From Clostridiales bacterium UBA7044 (lineage in GTDB: Bacteria; Bacillota; Clostridia; Oscillospirales; Oscillospiraceae): 21,445 nt of DNA. Below the pieces are notes generated by a model that searched no databases, was not told where the DNA came from, and was given only the letters and a program-made list of their open reading frames with translations. The translations under genes and the position numbers were made by a program. The first letter of the stretch is position 1. Every line of letters begins with the position of its first letter. This document shows, piece after piece, positions 6,691-13,128 of this stretch. The stretch spans positions 1 to 21,445 of the forward strand of contig DLAP01000052.1 in assembly GCA_002493965.1 (NCBI GenBank), in the 5' to 3' direction.

Positions 6691-7755
6691 TTATGCTTTT
6701 GCAGCAACTTTTTTCTTTCGGAAGAAGCCGCCGGCCAAACATACCAGCACAGCTACCCCCGCCACGATTGCGGAGCCGACCAGGCCGGAAACGGTGGTGC
6801 CTGCGGCGCTGTCGCTATTTGCGAAGGCATAATCCGGCAGGAAGGCGGTCTTCTCCTGGATGGACCCGGCGGTATCGGCGGCGCTGCTGGAAACACCGAA
6901 GTTCTCCTCATCCAGCCCCATGTTCTCACTGTAGCCGGACTCAGTGTTTCCGAACATGGACCACTCCAGACCATCAGGGTAGGAACTGGCCATGAGGCTC
7001 AGGCCGCCGCCCACAATGGACGCCGCCACGGCCAGAATGATGAGGGTCCCTTTCAGGGAAAATCTGCTCTGAGCCACATCGCCGGTGTTCAAATCCATCA
7101 GAAGCTCTGGACGGGCTTCATACACAAACACCAGCACAGCGGAGGTAATCAGGCCCTCGATCAGACCGATGGCCAGATGGATGGGCTGCATGATCCCCAC
7201 GAACGCGCTGAAGGGCAGCTCGGTGATGCCAGAAAGGGAGGTCTCCAGAACCACAGAGAAAGCGCCCAGCTGAAGCGTAATCACACAGCCAAGGATAGAT
7301 GCCAGCATGATCTTGGCCCGGCCTGCGCCTTTGGCACCCAATTTTCCAAACAGTCCGCTTCGCATGATGGGACGCCATAGCAGGTAATACCCCACGAAGC
7401 ACCCGTAGAAAGCCATGTTCCAGCAATTCGCTCCCAGAGCCAAAAGCCCGCCGTCGGCAAAGAAGAGACTCTGTATGGTGAGAATCACCACCATGGACAA
7501 AAATCCCGCCTGAGGCCCAAGCAATGCGGAGAGCATCATACCGCCGCACAGATGGCCGGAAGAACCAGTTCCAGGAATGGTGTAATTGATCATCTGTCCC
7601 GCGAACACCAGCGCGGAAGTCACCGCCATGGCGGGAAGCTTCGCGGTGGTTTCATCCTTTTTCAGCGTTTTTACGGAAGCGCCAACCGTAACCGCGGAAG
7701 CGGCGTACATGGTCGCGGCCACAGCGGGAGAAAGCAGTGCGTCTGCCATATGCAT
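6691..7755 (-). CDS. cbiM: Fused CbiM-CbiN (PDGLE) cobalt/nickel-binding ECF subunit
   Basis: The 354-residue substrate-binding component of a Co2+/Ni2+ ECF importer. The CbiM/NikM part (~1-225) has multiple helices with the conserved SSGHLCGGMMLSALLGP and GANCWNMAF segments. The C-terminal part carries the PDGLEWSMFG motif (CbiN/PDGLE domain, ~255-265), a polar linker and a last helix (~320-345) before a basic tail, so both small subunits are in one chain. The start is set at ATG 7755, not ATG 7761. GAGGG (7764-7768) is 8 bases from 7755 but only 2 from 7761, and starting at 7755 gives Met-His-Met-Ala-Asp, placing His at position 2, where this family uses it as a metal ligand. Whether the metal is cobalt or nickel cannot be told; no cobalamin genes are nearby. 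Confidence 0.92.
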   Translation of the reverse strand: MHMADALLSPAVAATMYAASAVTVGASVKTLKKDETTAKLPAMAVTSALVFAGQMINYTIPGTGSSGHLCGGMMLSALLGPQAGFLSMVVILTIQSLFFADGGLLALGANCWNMAFYGCFVGYYLLWRPIMRSGLFGKLGAKGAGRAKIMLASILGCVITLQLGAFSVVLETSLSGITELPFSAFVGIMQPIHLAIGLIEGLITSAVLVFVYEARPELLMDLNTGDVAQSRFSLKGTLIILAVAASIVGGGLSLMASSYPDGLEWSMFGNTESGYSENMGLDEENFGVSSSAADTAGSIQEKTAFLPDYAFANSDSAAGTTVSGLVGSAIVAGVAVLVCLAGGFFRKKKVAAKA

Positions 7756-7785
7756 AGACATTTCCCTCTCTTTTTGTTTTTTTAT

Positions 7786-7832
7786 ATTGTAGCAATCCCC
7801 GACCCGGATTTTAAGCCCCCCCGGGGGTTATT
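7786..7832 (-). promoter_or_regulatory. Promoter region of cbiMNQO with a GC-rich palindrome
   Basis: On the minus strand an extended -10, TG-C-TACAAT, lies 30 or so bases before the cbiM start, with a weak TTAAAA 17 bases upstream. Just beyond it is a C/G palindrome (AACCCCCGGGGGGGCTT) that could be an operator. I see no cobalamin or NiCo riboswitch fold. Confidence 0.4.
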
Positions 7833-7857
7833 TTTCGAAAATTTTTTACTGTCGGAC

Positions 7858-7941
7858 ATACGGAAAATATTCCCCCTGCGGCATTGCAAAAAATCCTTCT
7901 TTATGTTATATTAAATAATTGAAAAATACGGAAAGTATTCC
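7858..7941. repeat. Direct repeat flanking the ychF promoter
   Basis: ATACGGAAAATATTCC (7858-7873) and ATACGGAAAGTATTCC (7926-7941) match at 15 of 16 bases. One copy lies upstream of the -35 and the other downstream of the -10 of the promoter between them. The second copy is also a dyad, AATAC-N5-GTATT. They may be operator sites. Confidence 0.45.
7884..7912 (+). promoter_or_regulatory. ychF promoter
   Basis: TTGCAA (7884-7889), a 17-base spacer and TATATT (7907-7912), preceded by TG at the extended -10 position. It lies about 85 bases before the ychF start. Confidence 0.65.
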
Positions 7942-7997
7942 TTTCCGAAGAAAGGCAGAAACCGAAGAAAACGGCTTTCTGGATAGGTAGACAAACT

Positions 7998-9095
7998 ATG
8001 AAACTCGGTATCGTGGGACTTCCCAACGTGGGCAAGTCCACCCTGTTTAACGCCATCACCAATGCGGGGGTCCCTGCGGACAACTACGCCTTCTGCACCA
8101 TCGATCCCAACGTGGGCGTGGTCTCCGTGCCCGACGAGCGTCTGACCTGGCTGTCGGAACTGCACAAGCCCAAGAAGACCACCCCCGCCATCGTGGAGTT
8201 CGTGGACATCGCCGGCCTGGTAAAGGGTGCCAGCAAGGGCGAGGGTCTGGGCAACAAGTTCCTCAGCAACATCCGTACCACCGACGCCATCGTCCATGTA
8301 GTTCGCTGCTTTGAAGACAGCAACGTGACCCATGTGGAGGGCACCACCGATCCCCTCCGGGATATTGACATCATCAATCTGGAACTGGTGATGGCGGACA
8401 TCGAAATGGTGGAGCGCCGCATTGACAAGGCCCAGAAGGCCATGAAGGGCGGCGACAAGAAGTTCCAGCGGGAGGTTACTGTCTTTACCGATTTGCTGGC
8501 CCATCTGAACGAAGGGAAGCTTGCCAGAACCTTCACCGACGATCCGGAGGATCTGGCTCTCATTGCCACCTCCGATCTGCTCACCCTGAAAAAGACGATC
8601 TACGTTGCGAACCTTGGTGAGGATGAGGTAAACGACCCGGAAAGCAGCCGCCACTATATGGCAGTGAAGCAGCTTGCGGACAGCGAAGGCTCCCAGGTGC
8701 TGCCCATCTGCGCCAAGCTGGAGGCGGACATTGCCGAGCTGGACGATCCCGAGGAAAAGGCCATATTTATGGAGGAGCTGGGAGTAAAGGAAAGTGGCCT
8801 GGACCGGCTGATCCGCAGCTCCTATTCCCTGCTGGGCCTCATTTCCTTCCTCACCGCTGGCAGCGACGAGTGCCGGGCCTGGACCATCAAAAAAGGCACC
8901 AAGGCTCCCCAGGCAGCGGGCAAAATTCACACCGACTTTGAGCGGGGCTTCATCCGGGCGGAGGTCATTGCCTTTGAGGACATGAAGGCCTGCGGCACCA
9001 TGGCGGCGGCCAAGGCTAAGGGTCTGGTTCGCAGCGAAGGCAAGGAATACGTCATGAAGGACGGCGACATTGTCAACTTCCTGTTCAACGTGTAA
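7998..9095 (+). CDS. ychF: Redox-regulated ATPase/GTPase YchF (Obg/OLA1 family)
   Basis: The 365-residue universally conserved P-loop NTPase of the Obg superfamily, which prefers ATP, associates with ribosomes and is linked to oxidative-stress control. G1 is GLPNVGKST (7-15), G3 is DIAGLVKGASKGEGLGN (~70-86), and the degenerate G4 is NLGE (~209-212). A central coiled-coil insertion (~120-190) and a C-terminal TGS domain (~280-363, with the FERGFIRAEV block) follow. Length and both ends are normal. The codon use is strongly biased toward C-ending codons, as in a highly expressed gene. The ribosome site is weak (TAGGT). It is transcribed alone, divergently from the cbi operon, and ends at a strong terminator. 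Confidence 0.96.
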   Translation: MKLGIVGLPNVGKSTLFNAITNAGVPADNYAFCTIDPNVGVVSVPDERLTWLSELHKPKKTTPAIVEFVDIAGLVKGASKGEGLGNKFLSNIRTTDAIVHVVRCFEDSNVTHVEGTTDPLRDIDIINLELVMADIEMVERRIDKAQKAMKGGDKKFQREVTVFTDLLAHLNEGKLARTFTDDPEDLALIATSDLLTLKKTIYVANLGEDEVNDPESSRHYMAVKQLADSEGSQVLPICAKLEADIAELDDPEEKAIFMEELGVKESGLDRLIRSSYSLLGLISFLTAGSDECRAWTIKKGTKAPQAAGKIHTDFERGFIRAEVIAFEDMKACGTMAAAKAKGLVRSEGKEYVMKDGDIVNFLFNV

Positions 9096-9105
9096 AAAGA
9101 GAACG

Positions 9106-9144
9106 AACGGACCGGCAGGACGAAAACCTTGCCGGTCCGTTTTT
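9106..9144 (+). terminator. Terminator of ychF
   Basis: AACGGACCGGCA (9106-9117) pairs with TGCCGGTCCGTT, followed by a TTTTT tract ending at 9144. It also lies just past the stop of the convergent lipoprotein gene. Confidence 0.85.
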
Positions 9145-9146
9145 GC

Positions 9147-9644
9147 TCAGTCCTCTGCGTCTCCTACGGTCACGTCCAGTCTGCCCATGAAGTCCTCCCC
9201 TTTCAGTACAAGATAATTATCCCCGGCGGAAAGGGTGTAGATCTTTGTACCCTCCTGACTTTCACTGGCAATGGTGTATTGATCTGTGCCGGAAATCCAG
9301 AGAAGCTCCGCTGTGCCGCTCTCTATGGTCAGCCCATAGGTTACGTCCAGACGATTCCCGTTCTTTCTCTCCCAGGCTGTCCCGCCAAAGAGGACCTCTT
9401 CCCCGTTGAAGCCCTGGTAATCCGCCCCATAAGTACCTGTATAGTCGTCGATGCCCGTTTTCTTTTCCCCTTGCAGGTCTTTATCTTTCGTCAGGGCATA
9501 CTTGCTAAGAGACTGCATCCAGTGGTTAAATCCATCCAGCAGGTCCTCTTTCAGGTCATCCCCGCCGGAACTGAAGTTGCAGCCCGTAAATACCACTGTC
9601 AGACATAAAGCCATCAGCACAATACGCCATCTTTTTTTCAGCAT
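9147..9644 (-). CDS. Small lipoprotein, last gene of the ABC/peptide-resistance operon
   Basis: A 165-residue predicted lipoprotein: basic start MLKKRWR, hydrophobic core, and lipobox VFTGC with the lipidated Cys at 22. The mature part begins with a polar, mostly helical segment (~28-60) and then a beta-rich region (~65-160) with GGTAWERKNGNRLDVTYGL and SAGDNYLVLKGEDFMG. An excellent AAGGAGGT site precedes the ATG. Its start codon overlaps the stop of a 29-residue peptide gene (ATGCTGA), implying translational coupling. By position, at the end of an operon with a LanF-type ATPase and two permeases, it could play the role of LanI-type immunity lipoproteins or present substrate to the transporter. 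That is inference; I see no sequence match to NisI or SpaI. Confidence 0.85.
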   Translation of the reverse strand: MLKKRWRIVLMALCLTVVFTGCNFSSGGDDLKEDLLDGFNHWMQSLSKYALTKDKDLQGEKKTGIDDYTGTYGADYQGFNGEEVLFGGTAWERKNGNRLDVTYGLTIESGTAELLWISGTDQYTIASESQEGTKIYTLSAGDNYLVLKGEDFMGRLDVTVGDAED

Positions 9645-9727
9645 TTGTGTACCTCCTTACACAGTACAGACAGAATCCCCAGGCATAAAACCAAAAGCAC
9701 CGGTTTCCATGCTTTTCTTTTTCTCAT
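9638..9727 (-). CDS. 29-residue basic-hydrophobic micro-peptide
   Basis: A short reading frame fills the gap between the 94-residue membrane protein and the lipoprotein. The ATG at 9727 is preceded by AAGGGGG with an 8-base spacer, and the frame ends in TGA overlapping the lipoprotein ATG (ATGCTGA). The product starts MRKRKAWKP, continues as one hydrophobic helix (VLLVLCLGILSVLC) and ends KEVHKC, so it would be a single-pass membrane peptide. Three cysteines are present. It could be a structural or regulatory micro-protein of the transporter, a small leader serving only translational coupling, or a signal-like peptide. The well-placed ribosome site and exact overlap argue against chance. Confidence 0.6.
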   Translation of the reverse strand: MRKRKAWKPVLLVLCLGILSVLCKEVHKC

Positions 9728-9740
9728 TGCATCCGCCCCC

Positions 9741-10025
9741 TTACAGGACTTTGGGAAGGATTATCATTCCAAATGCTGCCACGCCTCCGGCAGCGTACAA
9801 TCCGTTCACAATCAGGCAGACCTTCATCAGATTGTTCTGAATCTTCCCCTTCCCATAGGCAAGACCAGTGAAGATTCCACTGAAGATCATAAATGCCGCG
9901 TAGCAGGAAATCATAATCTCCGCCACGGGAGACTGGAGCGCCCAATCATAGCTTCTCAGGGGCAGAATCGTCCAGGGTACCAGCATCATAATAGCGCTGA
10001 CCGCCGTGTAAATTTTGTTTTTCAT
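9741..10025 (-). CDS. 94-residue three-helix membrane protein of the transporter operon
   Basis: I do not recognise the family. The product has three hydrophobic segments (about 5-25, 36-60 and 68-92) separated by short polar loops, with a basic GKGKIQNN turn between helices two and three and a basic N-terminus MKNK. The start is set at ATG 10025, with AAAGGA about 9 bases upstream; a more distal TTG would overlap the permease gene and adds only a basic stretch. The start lies 4 bases downstream of the permease stop, so the ribosome site is inside the permease gene. Its stop is 13 bases from the micro-peptide start. Conserved placement between ABC-2 permeases and a lipoprotein suggests an accessory subunit. 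Confidence 0.8.
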   Translation of the reverse strand: MKNKIYTAVSAIMMLVPWTILPLRSYDWALQSPVAEIMISCYAAFMIFSGIFTGLAYGKGKIQNNLMKVCLIVNGLYAAGGVAAFGMIILPKVL

Positions 10026-10029
10026 TCGT

Positions 10030-10806
10030 TTATTTCCTTTCCGCCTGCCCAAAACGGAGGCAGGCCGCCGTTAGACACACACATGTTACCACCATGGCCG
10101 CCGTAATCCAGGGCGCCGATTCCATTACCGATACAGTCCCGTTTTCCGTGAGCCTGCTCTGCTCCGCCGCCAGTACATAAAAGGGATAGCACATGGGGTA
10201 CAGATACCACACCCTGGTATTGATGGCCAGCACCGAGGGCACAATGGACGCAAGACCGATTCCCATGGAAAAAATAGGCGTCTGAATGCAGACGGACAGC
10301 ATCCAGAAAACCGCCAGCATGGGAATGGAGGCAATGTACACAATCCCAGCCTCTTTCAGGACATAGGGCAGGGGCAGAAGCAGGTCGTAGCCCTGGGTAT
10401 GGGATGCAATTGCCCCGCTGAGGTAGTACATCCCGGTCATCATAAGGACCTGGGAAAGGGCCAGGGTCAGCAGAACAAGGAATTTCGCAAGGCAGAATTT
10501 CGTCGTGCTTACCGGCAAGGTCAGCATTTTGAGGATGCCTTTGTTCCCCCGCTCAGTCTGGCTCAGCAGCACCGTGCTGACCACCATACTTCCGGGGAAC
10601 ATAAACCAGGCCATTCCCAGAAAGCCCTGGATGAAGTAGTTTCCTTCCGGAGAGATGGGGATTCCCTTGTCGCCCATGGTGAAGTTCATTTCCGCGTTCA
10701 GGATGGACGGAATCCAAAGAATCACCGTGGCGGCAAATAAAATAAGCAGAATCCCGGATCGTCTGATTTTCTGGAATTCCACCCGGGTCAGTGACAGAAG
10801 GTTCAT
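10030..10806 (-). CDS. ABC-2 type permease 2 (LanE/LanG-like)
   Basis: A 258-residue membrane permease of the ABC-2 lantibiotic-immunity type. After an N-terminal amphipathic segment (MNLLSLTRVEFQKIRRSG), about six hydrophobic helices follow (~18-38, 66-90, 105-130, 150-185, 187-205, 228-250). The family-type cytoplasmic loop SQTERGNKGILKMLTLPVS (~89-107) lies after the second helix. The ATG at 10806 overlaps the stop of permease 1 (ATGA) and has AAGGAGGG 8 bases upstream; an earlier in-frame start would run deep into permease 1. It would pair with permease 1 and the ATPase to expel or remove peptides from the membrane. Confidence 0.85.
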   Translation of the reverse strand: MNLLSLTRVEFQKIRRSGILLILFAATVILWIPSILNAEMNFTMGDKGIPISPEGNYFIQGFLGMAWFMFPGSMVVSTVLLSQTERGNKGILKMLTLPVSTTKFCLAKFLVLLTLALSQVLMMTGMYYLSGAIASHTQGYDLLLPLPYVLKEAGIVYIASIPMLAVFWMLSVCIQTPIFSMGIGLASIVPSVLAINTRVWYLYPMCYPFYVLAAEQSRLTENGTVSVMESAPWITAAMVVTCVCLTAACLRFGQAERK

Positions 10807-11516
10807 GCAAGCGCCCTCCTTCCCTTTCTGTAAATCCACTGCATGAGCCCGATTACTCCCAGTTCACAAGCAGCCCCCAGGAGATAGCGCCCCATTTCCT
10901 CCCCGGGCAGCTGAAAGGGCAGCGCGTAAGGAATCAGGGAAAAGGCAAAATGGCCGGTGGGAATCATGGTGGCAATGAACACGCAGATCACCCCAATACC
11001 CAATGCTGCCCACATATTGGGAAAGGCTTCGGCAATCAGCAGAGACAGGAAAATGCAGGGCAGCATCAGTGCGAAGAGATAACCAAAAGTTTTCAGCAGT
11101 TGCCCCAGCATCTCCTTTCCGGCTCCGAACCAGTGGAAGGCACAGAAGGCTATCATACCCGCTTCGATGGTCAGGGTAAGCAGGGTCAAAAGGCTAGTGA
11201 GAATCCCTTTTCCTATAAAAAGGGCGCTTTCAGGCAGGGGCAGGGCCTCCATTTTCCCCATAGCGTTGTCCGCGTATTCCAGATGATATTCTAGACACGT
11301 CCCCGCCACCGTCAGCAGCACATTCAGCATGGCCATCATCTGTCCGTTTTCGCCCAGCAGGATCTCCACGGGAGTTCCCGGCTGGCCGAGAAACCGCTCC
11401 GGCCGGAGGAGCATTTGCGCAATCGGAAGAATGCCTGCCAGTACGCCGCCGCCTAGGTACGCCGTCAGCAGCCCCGTCCGCTTCCGCTTTTTCCATTCCA
11501 GTGTCACAGCGTTCAT
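10803..11516 (-). CDS. ABC-2 type permease 1 (LanE/LanG-like)
   Basis: A 237-residue membrane permease. It starts MNAVTLEWKKRKRTGLL, typical of the N-terminal amphipathic helix of LanE/MutE-type permeases. About six hydrophobic segments follow (~18-38, 58-75, 98-125, 138-160, 163-185, 208-226) with a cytoplasmic loop carrying the NAMGKMEALPLPESALFIGK block (~82-101). The start is at ATG 11516, which overlaps the ATPase stop (ATGA) and has AAGGGGTG upstream. Both ATGA overlaps indicate tight translational coupling of the three transporter subunits. Sequence similarity between such permeases is low, so assignment rests on topology and context. Confidence 0.83.
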   Translation of the reverse strand: MNAVTLEWKKRKRTGLLTAYLGGGVLAGILPIAQMLLRPERFLGQPGTPVEILLGENGQMMAMLNVLLTVAGTCLEYHLEYADNAMGKMEALPLPESALFIGKGILTSLLTLLTLTIEAGMIAFCAFHWFGAGKEMLGQLLKTFGYLFALMLPCIFLSLLIAEAFPNMWAALGIGVICVFIATMIPTGHFAFSLIPYALPFQLPGEEMGRYLLGAACELGVIGLMQWIYRKGRRALA

Positions 11517-12268
11517 TGGATGGCACCCCTTTTCCGGTTGTCCCCGTCGATGAGGGCCAGGAACATCTCTTCCAGGTTGTCGGTGGGATAGCCCAGAGAC
11601 GCGGCGTTCCATTGGAGCTGGTCCAGGGTTCCTTCAAACAGCAGATGCCCGTGGTTCAGGATCCCGATGGTATCCGCCATCAGTTCGATTTCGGACAGCA
11701 GATGGGAAGACACCAGCACGGTGCATCCGTATCTTTCGGGCAGGGAACGGATCAGGGTTCGGATTTCATGGATGCCCACCGGATCCAGGCCATTGGTTGG
11801 CTCGTCCAGAATGAGGATAGGCGGCTTCCCGATGAGGGCCCCGGCCAACCCCAGTCGCTGCTTCATGCCCAGAGAATAGTTCTTCGCCAGCCGAAGCCTA
11901 AATTGGGTCAGCCCCACAATTTCCAGCGCCTCCGCCAGGTCGGACTTGGGAAGCCCCAGAATTCGCCGGAGAATCTCCAGGTTTTCCTCCCCGGTCAGAT
12001 TCCCGTAAAAGGCAGGGGCTTCGATCAGGGAGCCTACCTCCCTCAAAATCTCCATACGATCCTCCGGGTACTGCTTGCCGTCCATGGTAAAGCTGCCGCC
12101 TGTGGGTCTCAATAGTCCCAGCAGCATTTTCATGGTGGTGGACTTCCCCGCCCCGTTGGGGCCAAGGAAACCGTAGACCTTTCCCTTGGGGATATGCAGG
12201 TCGATCCCTGAAACCGCGGTAAAATCTCCGTAGGTTTTCGTTAAGCGATTCGTTTCGATGATATTCAT
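11513..12268 (-). CDS. BcrA/LanF-type ABC transporter ATPase
   Basis: A 251-residue complete ATP-binding subunit of the bacitracin/lantibiotic resistance class. Walker A GPNGAGKST (36-44), the EAPAFYGNLTGEENL block (83-97; the family's modified Q-loop region), signature YSLGMKQRLG (131-140), Walker B ILILDEPTNGLDP (151-163) and H-loop SSHLLSE are all present. AAGGAGGT precedes the ATG. It is the first gene of a six-gene operon (ATPase, two permeases, small membrane protein, micro-peptide, lipoprotein) that diverges from a two-component system. The EAPAFY...GEENL block is closely matched by ETPSIY...AEDNL in the broken ATPase at 4248, so the window held two related transporter loci. Confidence 0.94.
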   Translation of the reverse strand: MNIIETNRLTKTYGDFTAVSGIDLHIPKGKVYGFLGPNGAGKSTTMKMLLGLLRPTGGSFTMDGKQYPEDRMEILREVGSLIEAPAFYGNLTGEENLEILRRILGLPKSDLAEALEIVGLTQFRLRLAKNYSLGMKQRLGLAGALIGKPPILILDEPTNGLDPVGIHEIRTLIRSLPERYGCTVLVSSHLLSEIELMADTIGILNHGHLLFEGTLDQLQWNAASLGYPTDNLEEMFLALIDGDNRKRGAIQ

Positions 12269-12297
12269 GTCGCTTGCACCTCCTTAAGTACGGCCTT

Positions 12298-12351
12298 ATT
12301 CTATCGCGCCAACCTTGCGCCAGCCTTTCCGTAACCTTACATCTTCCTTAC
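12298..12351 (-). promoter_or_regulatory. Transporter operon promoter with regulator direct repeat
   Basis: On the minus strand a -10 TAGAAT (12298-12303) lacks a good -35, as in activated promoters. Upstream sits a direct repeat, read on the plus strand as CTTAC-ATCTTC-CTTAC (12336-12340 and 12347-12351, 11-base period), the form of an OmpR-family binding box. It likely binds the regulator encoded next door. Confidence 0.6.
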
Positions 12352-12385
12352 ATTTGGGCGCAAACTCCCCAAGGCGGGATTTTTA

Positions 12386-12394
12386 TGCTATAAT
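12386..12394 (+). promoter_or_regulatory. Extended -10 promoter of the two-component genes
   Basis: TG-C-TATAAT, a consensus extended -10, lies 24 bases before the regulator ATG, followed by an AAAGGAGGG ribosome site (12403-12411). There is no clear -35. The CTTAC repeat is about 40 bases upstream, so one site could serve both divergent promoters. Confidence 0.7.
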
Positions 12395-12417
12395 GAATAC
12401 GCAAAGGAGGGAATCTT

Positions 12418-13128
12418 ATGGACTCTGATTACCTGAAACAAAAACGCATCCTGCTGGTGGACGACGAGCAAGCTCTTCTAAGCATGGTGGTGTCCATCTT
12501 AAGGGAGGACGGTTTCCTGAGCATCCGGACAGCGGGAAACGTAAAGGAGGCCATCGCTGTCTCCGAAGGCTTTCACCCGGAGCTTGCCATTCTGGATGTG
12601 ATGCTCCCGGACGGCAATGGATTTGACCTGATGAGGCGGCTCCGGGAAACCGGAGACTACCCCATTCTCTTTCTGACTGCTCGGGGCGAAGATGAGGATA
12701 AGTTCCGGGGGCTGGGCCTGGGGGCGGACGATTACATGGTCAAGCCCTTTCTTCCGAAGGAACTGACCCTCCGGGTGCTGGCCATTCTGCGCCGAAGCTA
12801 TAAGGGGGAAAATCCTCTCGTACGTCTTCAAAACAGCGAAATTGACTTTGCCCGTGCCCAGGTAATTCGGGACGGCGCGACCATCCCTCTGACGGCCAAG
12901 GAGCACGACATTCTCTCCGCCCTGTACCGCAGCGCCGGCCGCATCGTGACCATCGACGCCCTGTGCGAAGCGGCCTGGGGGGACAATCCCTACGGATATG
13001 AAAATTCCCTGATGGCCCATATCCGGCGCATCCGGGAAAAGATTGAGTCGGACCCATCCCACCCCGCATCCTTGATTACGGTGAAGGGATTGGGCTATAA
13101 GCTGATAGTAGGTGGGAAGCGGCCATGA
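12418..13128 (+). CDS. OmpR/PhoB-family response regulator of the ABC transporter locus
   Basis: A 236-residue response regulator. The receiver domain has acidic residues VDDE (14-17), phosphoacceptor Asp60 in LAILDVMLPD, Thr87 in FLTARG and Lys109 in YMVKPF. A winged-helix effector domain (~135-232) ends in LITVKGLGYKL. It is translationally coupled to its kinase (ATGA overlap) and transcribed divergently from the LanF-type transporter operon. Family precedent (for example CprR, NisR, BraR-like systems) makes it the activator of that operon in response to cell-envelope-active peptides. The inducing molecule cannot be inferred from sequence. Confidence 0.95.
   Translation: MDSDYLKQKRILLVDDEQALLSMVVSILREDGFLSIRTAGNVKEAIAVSEGFHPELAILDVMLPDGNGFDLMRRLRETGDYPILFLTARGEDEDKFRGLGLGADDYMVKPFLPKELTLRVLAILRRSYKGENPLVRLQNSEIDFARAQVIRDGATIPLTAKEHDILSALYRSAGRIVTIDALCEAAWGDNPYGYENSLMAHIRRIREKIESDPSHPASLITVKGLGYKLIVGGKRP

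Noticed and set aside
7762..7997. Possible cobalamin or NiCo riboswitch controlling the cbi operon
   Set aside because: I looked for the B12-box and for the four-way NiCo fold in the divergent region and found only short palindromes and promoter-like elements.
7911..8930. Long open frame on the minus strand opposite ychF (339 codons)
   Set aside because: It is the antisense shadow of a highly biased, universally conserved gene; its translation is low-complexity, rich in Gly/His/Gln, with no family motif.
9147..12268. Complete lantibiotic biosynthesis cluster
   Set aside because: No LanB, LanC, LanM, LanT or precursor-peptide-like gene is visible; the 29-residue peptide lacks a leader/core layout with Ser/Thr-rich core. 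Only transport and sensing genes are present.
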